Shown piece after piece: positions 32,969 to 42,369 of a stretch of DNA of 64,000 nucleotides. Position 1 is the stretch's first letter; each line of letters opens with the position of its first letter. The position numbers and the translations under genes are program-made. The DNA is from Bathynomus jamesi (lineage: Eukaryota; Arthropoda; Malacostraca; Isopoda; Cirolanidae). The stretch covers positions 540,001 through 604,000 of the forward strand of contig JAJOZX010000919.1 of assembly GCA_023014485.1 (NCBI GenBank), given 5' to 3'. The notes beneath the pieces are model-generated. The model was not told the origin of the DNA, made no database searches, and was given only the letters and a program-made list of their open reading frames with translations.

Positions 32969-32970
<2 letters not shown>
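31416..32970 (+). mobile_element. Tc1-like element, DD38E (Intruder-type)
   Basis: Ends CACTACCAGTCAAAAGTTTA at 31416 and the complement at 32970, flanked by TA inside (TA)n on both sides. The TIR is close to those of Tc1-like elements common in ray-finned fish and amphibians. Length 1555 bases, full-length. Confidence 0.9.
31835..32800 (+). pseudogene. DD38E Tc1 transposase with one stop and one 7-bp duplication
   Basis: Starts MGAKAQLTTEKRQSIV. Two HTH blocks surround the KRSGRPR hook. Catalytic motifs are LWTDESKFEVFG, QQDNDPNHTS and a broken NPIELLWDELDRR. Counting across the break gives 38 residues between the second Asp and the Glu, as in the Intruder family. Two lesions only: an in-frame TAG at 32273-32275 in EQ*KFVLW, where relatives have Trp, and a tandem duplication of TGAACCC near 32670 that shifts frame just before the catalytic Glu. 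Otherwise very well preserved, so a young insertion. Confidence 0.9.
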
Positions 32971-33025
<55 letters not shown>

Positions 33026-33028
33026 TAC

Positions 33029-33280
33029 TATGTCCCATAAGTTTGGTCTCATAGGAAAATTGATTTAAAATTAAATTTCCAAACGTAATACATTAGAACT
33101 AATTTCAACTAAAACGAATGTTCAAATTGATGTCTTGTTTTGGAACCTTTTTTTTTTTTGCAGGGAGAAAAACACGCAATGGCTAATATGGAAGCGAGTT
33201 ACAGTGGTGAGAAAAAGGCCTCCGCTTTGGTAAATTTAATTTAAAATAAATTTTCCTATGAGACCGGACTTCGGGACACC
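33029..33280. mobile_element. MITE family M2, copy B
   Basis: Shares TGTCCCATAAG.TTGGTCTCA and ATTTTCCTATGAGACCGGAC arms with copies A and C. The loop (CGCAATGGCTAATATGGAAG) is reversed relative to A and C, meaning opposite insertion orientation. The left tip has lost CAGGG and the right arm has a deletion. Confidence 0.82.
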
Positions 33281-33301
33281 ATATATATATATATATATAT
33301 A

Positions 33302-33744
33302 ATTCCATAGAAATTAAACGTTCGTCTCTCTCTTCTTTAAGTAATATAAATATAAGGTGAACATAAAAAAAAAAACCGAAGAAGAAAACAAGATAAAATA
33401 CAAATTTTCTTATAGGTTACGTGAACCAAAAATGGATGCGATTTATCCATTCCTTATAAACAATCTCCCTTTAAGTATTTTTACATCCCATTAAAGATCC
33501 AACCCACAAAAAGGAGAAAATAAAATTTAAAAAAACAACCCTCTGCTGTCGCCGTGGTTAACTAGATCTTTCAAGCGAACCCGCTACCAACTTCATGTCA
33601 TATAAAAATATAATTACAAATTAATTCTGTATAAAGTTTTCCGTGGAATGAATATAAAAGTCTGCCATGTCATTCACCGAGCGATAACAATAGCAAAAGA
33701 AAATGGGATAAAAACGGTAACATTTTTAATTTAAAAAGTTTTTT

Positions 33745-33795
<51 letters not shown>

Positions 33796-33870
33796 TTGTT
33801 TCGTTCACTGCCATTATTAATGAATTTTTTTTTAAACTTCCCGTCTTTTAAGTTACCGGGTGTAGTTTTA
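33302..33870. other. Unassigned spacer
   Basis: AT-rich, no gene recognised. Includes a TA tract at 33752-33793. Confidence 0.4.
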
Positions 33871-33920
33871 TGACGTCACAAAATATCTTCGACGTAGCTT
33901 TTGTAGAACGTATGACGTCA
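33871..33920 (+). promoter_or_regulatory. Two TGACGTCA (CRE-like) palindromes
   Basis: TATGACGTCACAAA occurs twice with the 8-base palindromes starting at 33871 and 33913, 42 bases apart. The TGTAG.. context before both suggests a local tandem duplication. CRE-type sites bind CREB/ATF factors in animals, but no promoter or gene is visible here. Confidence 0.3.
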
Positions 33921-34024
33921 CAAAGTTGATTTTTTTTTTTTAATAGAATTGGTCGGTTGTCAATCGACAGCAAACATTAAAGATTAGCATTTAATAAATA
34001 ATTATTGTTAGAAAAATCTACCAA

Positions 34025-34354
34025 TCTACCTCCGCCTCGGTGGTGTATAGTAGTGGTCAGAATCGCTGACTACGAATTCACCAGTCCTGGGCTCGATTCT
34101 CGGCGCAGGGAGGTGGCGTGCAGCACACCCAGCTGTTTATCCTTCCGTAGAAAAAAAGAATTGATGGGTAACTTATTGGTTAAGACGCTGGGCTGCTGAT
34201 CGGGAGGTTGAGAGATCGAATCCGAACGAGGACTTTATAATTTCGATTTCCATAGTGGGTCGTCGTTCGGACTCCACGTTAAGCTGTAGGTCTAAGTGGG
34301 GCAACAAGTTTGACCTTTGTCAGAATAAACAATTCAGGCGGAAGCAAAACTAAG

Positions 34355-34355
<1 letters not shown>
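34025..34355 (+). mobile_element. SINE with two tRNA-like heads
   Basis: The first module, about 34030-34115, has a pol III A-box-like GGTGTATAGTAGTGG and a B-box-like GGGCTCGATTCTC, resembling tRNA-Asp/Gly genes. A second module at about 34167-34235 reads TTGGTTAAGACGCTGGGCTG and AGATCGAATCC, resembling the D-arm/anticodon and B box of a Ser/Leu-type tRNA. A unique 3' part follows (AAGTGGGGCAAC, then CAGAATAAACAATT) and ends at a (TA)n tract. Neither module can fold as an intact tRNA, so they are SINE heads rather than genes. Could be two overlapping SINE insertions. Confidence 0.65.
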
Positions 34356-34409
<54 letters not shown>

Positions 34410-34459
34410 ATATGAAAATTATTTCATGAAAGTAACACGTGAATAATATTTGTGATGAA

Positions 34460-34526
34460 AATAATCACGAAGGAAAAAGGAAACAGAATAGTGCTCAAGC
34501 GCTTTCGTCTAATGAGTGTTCCTGAG
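34460..34526 (-). mobile_element. Penelope-like terminus, inverted arm and 5' half of hammerhead
   Basis: On the minus strand 34515-34463 reads TCATTAGACGAAAGCGCTTG and the CTTCGTG tail, an inverted copy of 35781-35835. Next to it, plus-strand GTGTTCCTGAG (34516-34526) is the 5' half of a hammerhead whose other half begins after the hAT at 35769. Confidence 0.78.
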
Positions 34527-35768
34527 TAGGGATGACATAATACCGACAATTTTTAATACCGGTATTTGAACAATTATTTTACTGATACCGGTGTTGATAC
34601 CGGTTTTATGCAGAGAATAATTTATAATTATTTTTTATGGTGTCACCCTGCCAAGTGCCAACCTTCCCACAAACCTGCAGGACCTGTAGTACTCACCACA
34701 TTAACGACAGTAAAAACTGAAGTTACTTTTTAAATTCTGTCACCGACACCAAAGGGAAAATACCATTCATTGAAAAAAGTTTGAACAGCAGCTCCTAGGG
34801 AAAGGCAGGAAAAAGGAAGGACTGTTTATAATGATTAAGTATATCAGATAACCAAAGGTAAAAGGGAAAAATAACAATTTAAAAAAAAAACTTTATTAAT
34901 AATTTTGCATATTTATTTCTTATTTTGGTTTTGGAAGTAAGTTTGGAGGAAACAAAGACTATCTAATGATTGTTCAGAGAGATTTGATCTTAGTTTGGTC
35001 AGAAATAAGCCAGCAGCAGAAAAAGCTCTCTGATTCTACACTAGTGGGTTTAATGGAAAGCAATGCCTTGTACTTTTTCACACTTTGAACATTCAGTTTC
35101 GTCTTTATTTTTTTTAATAAAATAATTCCATACGATTGATTTTTTTGACATTCTTGTAATAGATTCGAAGGGGTAGATAATTATTTAAAGTAAGAAATAG
35201 CTTATCCCCATATCACAAGACTGCAATGCGCACGTAACAAAATTACAAAATTTAACTCGTGAAATACGCGCATCAATCAACCACTGCAAGCGTCTAGTAC
35301 GAAATTCGAAATCTGAATAAACTCAATAACGAATCTAAAAAAGCAACGCAAGGTTTAGGAATCGTGTTTTTAAAAACGTTTTTAAACGTTTCAATACGTA
35401 TTTGTACGATTTCAAATGTTTAAGGCGAGAGTTCTGGATGATAGTTTCCCTTTTCAGAAAAACGGACACATCATATAACGTCAATAACATAATATTATAA
35501 CAAATGATAAATTGTGGCATACACTAATGACGCCCCTCAAAGATATACTGCGTGTGTAAGTTATGGATGAAGATAAATCATTATTTCTACTCACATTGGC
35601 CACAAAATCCTACAAAAAACAAATCTTTGTTAACTTGACATTTGCTGATTGCTTCCACAAATAAGACAATAGGCAGTTCTTCAATACCGAAAACCCGGTA
35701 TCGATAATCACGATATCGGTATTGTGTCTTGTCCAATACCGGTTTTTTAATACCGGCTTTCATCACTG
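34527..35768 (-). mobile_element. hAT element inserted in a Penelope hammerhead
   Basis: Ends TAGGGATGACATAATACCG at 34527 and the complement of CAGTGATGAAAGCCGGTAT ending at 35768. Subterminal ACCGGTATT-type repeats are dense at both ends. The 7-mer TCCTGAG is duplicated at 34520-34526 and 35769-35775. Subterminal motifs resemble the hAT at 45409-46485 (ACCGGTTTT). Mostly non-coding inside. Confidence 0.85.
34930..35065 (-). pseudogene. hAT dimerisation-domain scrap
   Basis: On the minus strand, after KPTSVESE, a one-base T insertion breaks the frame. The shifted frame then reads SAAGL, LTKLRSNLSEQSLDSLC and FLQTY-like residues. This is the hAT C-terminal signature (P.SV.SER.FS.AG). It shows the element once encoded its own transposase. 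Confidence 0.65.
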
Positions 35769-35850
35769 TCCTGAGGATGTCATTAGACGAAAGCGCTTGA
35801 GCACCATTCTGTATTTCCTTTTTCCTTCGTGGTTATTTTCAACATATATA
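35769..35850 (+). mobile_element. Penelope-like terminus, 3' half of hammerhead
   Basis: Reads TCCTGAGGA, T, GTC, ATTA, GAC, GAAA, GCGCT, T, GAGCACC, then the terminal tail with TTTCCTTCGTGG. Joined across the hAT to GTGTTC at 34516-34521 it forms a full helix I. Same sequence as 39776-39815. Confidence 0.8.
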
Positions 35851-35865
35851 TATATATATATATAA

Positions 35866-36188
35866 GATTGTAGACACCAGTCGACCAAGGAACTACTCCG
35901 GAGGTGGGGGGACGTTAGGCAGGAGACAGGGAATGCTGGAACTCTTGTTTCTCATGTTATTGTCCTCCTTAGCTGATCTTTTTCCGTGTCTCATCTACCC
36001 TGTGAGCAATCCAGCATATTTTCAAACACACACTTCCTCTCTATTCTTCACAACACACGCATTTACACACTACACAATCTTTCCAAAATTAAAAAAAAAG
36101 CATCGTAAACCTTGGAGACTTTAATTTTGGCTCTTTTTCATATTTTTTATAAAGTAGGGCATTTTTGTGGGCACTCGCCCTTGGCTCC
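35866..36188 (+). repeat. Dispersed repeat R2, copy 2
   Basis: Same orientation as 29790-30122, with scattered substitutions and indels; ends near GGGCACTCGCCCTTGGCTCC. No RT follows. Confidence 0.75.
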
Positions 36189-36605
36189 CTATAAAGGGTA
36201 TTACTATAAAGTAGGAATTTATAAGTGAAACCAAATTGTAGATAACAAAAAAAAAAGGTGTGGTACCACCAAATCCATCTTTTCACAATATTTTATTTCG
36301 TGTTTCCTTCCACAGGAAAGAACGAACGAAAATGTCTTACTACTAAATTTTTAAACTTAAATAGTAAATAATAAACTAATGATAGTCGTACTATTGAGAA
36401 TTAAATTGAAATTAGTCAACTGTTTAAAAGAATAGTCACTGGTGTACTTGGTTTCGGTCCCTGGTGCCACGTTGGAAGGGAGATAAACCGCAGAACTGGA
36501 TTGGTTCTTTCATATAATGGATTTGATCGTTGTAATAAATGTAAACACCTTTAATGAAATAGAGGGGAAAAAAACTAGATGTAACCGGTTAGTCACACCT
36601 GTTTG

Positions 36606-36647
<42 letters not shown>

Positions 36648-36977
36648 CATGGAAGAATTGAAACGTACCTCTAAAAACAGATGAATATGATTCAAATCGC
36701 CTCAGAATCAAAGCATGGAGAAATTCCAAAATATTACAGTCATTAATACTGTAAAATCCTGTAAAGAATTAAATAAAAAAAAGGGAAAAGACAGAAGAAA
36801 TCATTTTTGATGTTCTTTGTTCTTTTATGCACACCTAAACAGCTACTGTAATTTTCACTTAATTTAATATACCCACGAAGCGAGAACCAGGGAAGGTTTC
36901 AGTAACACACACGCACCTTCCAGTCTACTCGTAGATTGTGTTTCGGGGGGTCTTTGCTGCGTAAGGTATAGCGGGCA

Positions 36978-37040
<63 letters not shown>

Positions 37041-37058
37041 ATACCGGTATATATATAT

Positions 37059-37111
<53 letters not shown>

Positions 37112-37193
37112 TGTATATGGGATAGTACTCAGAATGGTCCCCTGAGGTTTTTTATGATGTACACAGACAGTGCATGGAACAAGGAACTCTTCT
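36189..37193. other. Spacer with (CA)n and (TA)n
   Basis: No gene recognised. (CA)n at 36611-36644 and a long interrupted (TA)n block at 36982-37110. Confidence 0.5.
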
Positions 37194-37466
37194 GGGGAAA
37201 TTAAATCTACTATAGTCCGAATAATTAATGACAAATACAATAGTTTTTTCTTTTTCATGATGTTAGCCCGACGTGGGCAACGTGTCACGCGCAAAGAGGT
37301 CCCAAAAATATAGCGCTGGTGAGGGAAGCTATATTTTTGGGGCCTCTTTACGAGTGACCCGACTGACGCGTTGCCCACGTTGGGCTAACATCATGAAAAA
37401 GAAAAAACTGTAGTGTTTGTCATTTACCATTACTTATTCGGACTATCGTGGATTTAATTTTCCCAT
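37194..37466. repeat. Foldback MITE (about 270 bp)
   Basis: Arms of about 125 bases: GGGGAAATTAAATCTACTAT, TAGTTTTTTCTTTTTCATGA and GTTAGCCCGACGTGGGCAAC on the left are mirrored on the right around a 15-base loop. High arm identity for its length. Confidence 0.85.
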
Positions 37467-37779
37467 AAAATTTTCCCATAAATCATCCCTAAATATTATT
37501 TTTTTTGCTTTCGGATGGCCAAAATCGGGTTCTCCGGCATGAATTACATCAGAATAGATCATTCCCCAACTTTTTTGAGATCAGGGGGTAAGGGGTAGGG
37601 TCTTAAATCCGGTGCTGATTCATAGCACCAGATATAAGACCTAATATTACATTATTTTTTTTTTTCTTTCCAGATTCCTATTTAGGTACCTAGAATGTTA
37701 AAAGTTTGTATTAAAATACGTTATTTAATTTTAAAATATCAGTAATAAATAAAATATAGTTAAAATCTTATTAAATTAA

Positions 37780-38455
37780 ATTATGGCTACTAGAAAAAGA
37801 AGCCACAATGCAGCCTTCGGATATCCAGCAAAATTTTCATCTGCCATGACGCCATCAAAGGCTGATGTTGTAAGGCACTTCCATTTTATTGTTAGAGAGG
37901 AAGAATTAAAGCACAAGGTAAAATAAGTAAAAATGATTGCTATAACGTAGTTGTTCAAGATATAAAAGAAATTTGGCAAAAATTTTCTTTCCCAACAATT
38001 GATACAAAGGGAATTTATGTTAGAGTTACTAGACTTATAGAAGATGCTGATAAGTTAACTAAATGCCCTATGATAAAAAGAAATGAAAAATATTATGAAA
38101 AATTAAAGAAATATGAGGAGATGTTTGACATATCTCCATGCCACTGTTATGATAAAGGCATAAGGGATAGATAGAAACTTTGTAGGTGTGAACCTAAAAT
38201 ACCTATTATAGAATGGGAAGCTTTTATTGGTCAAAAAGAAAGAAAAAACCAGTTAGGAAAAATTTATAAAAAAACTACTTCAAGTAATTTGAGAAAGTTG
38301 GGCAAAATCCAAAAAGCACAGGAAAGGGAAAAGAAATAAAAATAAAAATTAAGAGAAGCAAGGGAATTTGTATCATCAGAAGTGATAGAAGATGATAATG
38401 AAGATGTCGATTTTCAAGAGAGAGAGGACTTAGGAAAGAATTGGTTATATTAATC
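37780..38455 (+). pseudogene. Probable N-terminal part of a third hAT-like family member
   Basis: Begins MATRKRSHNAAFGYPAKF, then PSKADVVRHFHFIVREEE. A one-base shift near 37915 leads to IKEIWQKFSFPTID, KLKKYEEMFDISPCHCYD, CRCEPKIPIIEW and a Lys/Glu-rich coiled-coil-like segment, with two or three in-frame stops. The layout (PSRGEVL.., W.KA.IPT.., FD(I/M)., EK-rich region) parallels the N-terminal exons of the transposase at 4424-5115. The CHC...CRC pair could be a zinc knuckle. No catalytic half follows. The relationship is inferred by eye. Confidence 0.45.
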
Positions 38456-38819
38456 GGCATAAATTTATTTTAAATACGTTAGTCTAGAAAAGAACTGCCT
38501 ACTTTTGAGTGGAAAGGTCAATGGAAGGAATAAAAAAAAACATTAGCTTTAGGTCAAAAATTTTATTGAATTTCTCTCTTAATTTCTAAATTTCTACCAA
38601 TAATAGCTAAAAAAAATTTTTCATTAAAAAATAAATATAACAGTTTTATAAGCAAACTTTTGTAATAATAATTTTTTTTTGAAGTAAATCGCAAATTATC
38701 TCGAATTTTATGAATTTTCTGAAAAAACTTAAACCAGTAGGGGGGGTCCTCAGAATTCAAAAATATTTTACCAGGGTGTTACTATAATTGAGAAATAAAA
38801 AATTTCTACCCGGCCTACT

Positions 38820-39306
38820 ATATATAGGTAAAAAAAAATATATATAATAAATATAGAAATAAAAATTGTGGGAGAAGCATACAAATTTGTAAGGAAAACT
38901 ACTAATTTCTGCACTTTGCCTTTCTTGTCTAAATCCGTTCTGAACGAATTCAACATAAGATCAAATGAATTGTTTACAACCAATTTTATAGATAATGCCT
39001 GAGTTATTGGTACGGCTATTTTTAACTATGATATTTTTCACAATATTATTATATGAAAAAACTACATTAATATTCAAAAGTTTAAGTACATTAGCAATGC
39101 CTAAAATGCCCAGGAAAAATGGAAGTACTAAAATATATTTTGACAAAGTGCGAGTGTTATTATTCACACGATAGAAGATTCGTTTTGCCTTGTTAAGACA
39201 AGATTCCATAAACGCAGGTGGGTAGCACAGATCACTTTGTTTCACTCTAGCAACATTGTTAACAGAAATATTCTTGAGTCTGCTATTATCCAAGTTACAA
39301 ATAACT
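38820..39306 (-). pseudogene. Penelope-like element fragment (RT C-terminus to GIY region)
   Basis: On the minus strand: CYPPAFMESCLNKAKRIFYR, then YILVLPFFLGIL, INVVFSYNNIVKNIIVKNS and NNSGIIYKIGCKQ. This is the Penelope region linking RT to the GIY-YIG endonuclease (the YKI.C start of the GIY domain is visible). It then stops, and the non-coding sequence that follows is shared with 39585-39760, so most of the endonuclease has been deleted. Truncated upstream at the small TTAA-flanked element. Confidence 0.75.
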
Positions 39307-39310
39307 TTAA

Positions 39311-39381
39311 CCCTAGAATGCATAACCCGGATAAATATAACACCCGGCGGGCCTCAGAGGCCCGGGTTATGCATTCTAGGG
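39311..39381. mobile_element. 71-bp piggyBac-type MITE
   Basis: TTAA at 39307-39310 and 39382-39385 flank perfect 20-base inverted repeats beginning CCCTAGAATGCATAACC. CCC-starting TIRs with TTAA targets are the hallmark of piggyBac elements. The inner 30 bases contain a second small palindrome, CGGGCCTC/GAGGCCCG. Confidence 0.85.
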
Positions 39382-39394
39382 TTAACATGAGCCA

Positions 39395-39845
39395 AGCTCT
39401 TTTTCCATTTGATCCTGTTGTTTTGAATTCGTTCAGAACAGATTTAGACAAGAAGGGCAGAGTGCTAAAACTTTGGTAGTTTTCCCTAATAAATTTGTAT
39501 GCTCCTCTTACAATTTTTATTTTTCAATTTATTTTTTTTATTTATTTTTTTTTACCTATATATCATTCAGACATTTTCTACAAAATTGGTTGTAAACAAT
39601 CTATTTGATCTTGTGTTGAATTCGTTCAGAACGGATTTAGACAAGAAGGGCAAAGTGCTAAAATTGGTAGTTTTCCTTACAAATTTGTATGCTCTTCCCA
39701 CAATTTTTATTTCTATATTTATTATATATATTTTTTTTGTGACCTATATATAGTCTCGAATCTTTATTTACTTCAGTGTTCCTGAGGATGTCATTAGACG
39801 AAAGCGCTTGAGCACCATTCTGTCCTTTCCTTCGTGGTTTTATTC

Positions 39846-39850
<5 letters not shown>
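39395..39850 (+). mobile_element. Two tandem Penelope-like 3' fragments
   Basis: GAATTCGTTCAGAACAGATT..GACAAGAAGG occurs at about 39424 and again as GAATTCGTTCAGAACGGATT at about 39619, each followed by a T-rich stretch and ACCTATATAT. The second unit continues into the hammerhead and terminal tail. The minus-strand unit at 38820-38995 is a third copy. Confidence 0.72.
39776..39815 (+). ncRNA. Type I hammerhead ribozyme of Penelope-like element
   Basis: Parts in order: GTGTTC (helix I), CTGAGGA (core CUGANGA), T, GTC-ATTA-GAC (stem II), GAAA (core), AGCGCT as a loopless self-complementary helix III overlapping the last A, T (cleavage-site nucleotide, CUU), GAGCAC (helix I; six pairs including one G-U). 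Every invariant core base is present. One extra base lies between the core and stem II, and the same is seen in the other copies here. Known Penelope-like elements carry such minimal hammerheads in their terminal repeats. Confidence 0.75.
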
Positions 39851-39887
<37 letters not shown>

Positions 39888-40077
39888 GATGGCCACCGGA
39901 ATGAATTTCTATACTTATATCTTACAGTATACCACTGGAATTTTTTTTTTTATACCTACACCCATACCTCATTAAAATTTCATTTCTATACCTACACCTG
40001 TTTCTCCTAAAAAATGCATTTAAATACCTATGCCATGCTTTATTTCCATACCATTGTTATGACATGCTTGATATATA

Positions 40078-40345
40078 CAGGGTGTCCCATAAATCCGGTC
40101 TCATATGAAAATTTATTTTAAATTATATTTACAAAAGCAATACATTAGGACTAAAATGTTCAAAGGCCTTTTCCTCAGGAGTGTAACTCACTTCCATATT
40201 AGCCATCGCGTTATTCTACCTGCAACAGAAAAAATGGTCCCAAAACAAGACATCAATTTGAACATGTTTTAGTTCTAATGTATTACTTTTGTAAATTTAA
40301 TTTAAAATATATTTTTCTATGAGATCGGACTTATTGGACACCCTG
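40078..40345. mobile_element. MITE family M2, copy C
   Basis: Ends CAGGGTGTCCCATAAATCCG and the complement of CAGGGTGTCCAATAAGTCCG, TA-flanked. Same arms and loop (CTTCCATATTAGCCATCGCG) as copy A. Confidence 0.88.
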
Positions 40346-40718
40346 TATATATGGATAAAACAAAGGGGGGGGGGGAATGTAGGATTTTATGAACATGAAT
40401 AAAAACGAGAAAAAAAAAATGAAAATTTCGAGAGACGATTCAAAGATATTGAAAAGAAGTAGTAGTTTCAAGGAGATGCCTTGACGTTATGAAAAGAGGG
40501 GAACTATATATATATATATACTGTATATGTGTGTATGTACTTTTCGAGGGAATGCATATGCTATTTCTGGAAAACAAATCGTTATTTGAATAAAAGAAGA
40601 AAAGGCAAAAAGTGTACAGCTATTTATGTCCTCATTTTTCTGGCTAAAACGTTCAATAATTAAATTTTGAAGTTCTTCCCGTATTCCCAAATTATTAGAG
40701 TATATATATATATATATA
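40346..40718. other. Spacer
   Basis: AT-rich with a short G run at 40365-40374 and small TA tracts; no gene recognised. Confidence 0.5.
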
Positions 40719-41091
40719 TTAGTGATGTAGCGGTTGTCCGCAACCACAACCACATTTATCAGTGCGGTTGTTTGAGGATACCTTCTTACTAGGGCAACCA
40801 AATGCTATAAATGCTTGTGTAATGGCTATAAATGCTATAAACATAGCCAAATGTTGTTCCTGTCATGCCTCATGCCTTCACTCAAGGGTGCAAAAAAGTA
40901 AAAGTTTGCTACGCCCTAATTGCGACATGTCTAGAATTTCTACTTGGACTGGATGGATAGGTGCATTATGTAATAACTTACATTTATCAACGCTAGGTGG
41001 CTAGAAAAGCATTATTTTAATTATATTTAGTAAAGCAATGATGATGTATAATTACTGTTGATAAAAAAAAGATAAAAAACAATTTTTTTAA

Positions 41092-42344
41092 GATCGCCAC
41101 ACTGGAGAATACTTGTCAGAAAAATTTGAGCAGATGCTTCAGAATTGAGATATTGCCCATTCATCCATCCATTGTGTAATGCGCGACTCAGGAGCAAACA
41201 TTATAAAAGCTTTGTTTCTCAATGGCGTCCATAATATCGATTGCACTGCTCATAAACTGCAATTTGTAATCAAAAGTGGATTATCCTCACAAACATCTCT
41301 CAGTGACTTGTTAGCTAAACTTCGATCCATCGCTACTCATTTCAACCATTCTACGATGGCGCAGGATGAGTTAAAAAAATTCAGAAACGCTTAGATCAAC
41401 CTGAACTTACAGTCATTCATGATGTCACCACACGGTGGAACAGCACTTATCACATGATGCAGAGAACACTGAAGTTGAAGGAGCCACTGAGTATATATAG
41501 CCTTGCTAACTGCAAAATGCAACAACTCACTAACATCGACTTCACTCTCATGTCAAACTGTGTGATTGTGCTGGAACCATTCGATGATATCACAAAAAGA
41601 TTGAGTAGTTCCACCTCTTCCATATCTGAGGTTATTCCCCTCGTCGTTTCCTTGAAAAATGTGCTGCAACCTCGAAGTGGTGATTCTGAAGCTGATCGTG
41701 GAATCAAAACAATGAAGGCGATAATGCGCACAGAGCTAGCAAGAAGATTTGATGGCCTAGAAGCAAATGACACGTATTCTTTGGCTACCTATTTGGATCC
41801 AAGGTACAAAGAAAAATTTTTTTCTGCTTCACATGTCACAAAAGGTGTTCAGGAAAAATTGGGATATCTTTGTGATGAAATGGACAAGACTCAAACATCA
41901 TCGGACTCGGAGACAGCCAGTGAACCACCGGCAAAGAAACCACCGATTGATTTAGGCCAGGCATCAGCGTCTACGAGTAAATCAATAACAATAACGGACT
42001 CAATGAGTGCTCTATTGGTTTCCAGTAGTGATGACAAGACCGAAACTGAGTCAAGCAGAGACTCGCAAAATATGACCGAGAAATATCACAAAGAGAAAAG
42101 GATTGGACAAGAAGGTAGTGCTTTGGCTTGGTGGAAGTCAAATCAAAAGAAATACAAAAATTTGAGCAAACTGGCTCGGACATACCTTGGATGTCCTCCC
42201 TCAAGTGTTCCTAGTGAACAATTATTTAGTGGAGCAGGGATCATCTACGATGAAAAAAGGAAAAGACTGAAAGGGGACAAAGCTGAAAAACTTTTATTTT
42301 TTAAATACGGGCTCTCAGCAATTCATTTTAAATATAAGGATTAA
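41092..42344 (+). pseudogene. hAT transposase (ZBED4-like), 5' deleted and frameshifted
   Basis: Reads HTGEYLSEKFEQMLQN, a stop, then MRDSGANIIKALFLNGVHNI (second catalytic Asp), DCTAHKLQFVI (Cys-His motif), a frameshift near 41385, then TTRWNSTYHMMQRTLK (RW motif), 296 open residues with YLDPRYKEKFFS, a Ser-rich linker, LAWWKSNQKKYKNLSKLART and VPSEQLFSGAGIIYDEKR. The dimerisation motif has SEQLFS where most hATs have SERLFS. The BED finger and first catalytic Asp are missing. The 3' end is intact. Confidence 0.87.
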
Positions 42345-42369
42345 ATAGTGTGTATATAATATGTATATA

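Noticed and set aside
34030..34115. Functional tRNA gene
   Set aside because: A- and B-box-like blocks are present but the acceptor and anticodon stems do not pair; it fits a SINE head.
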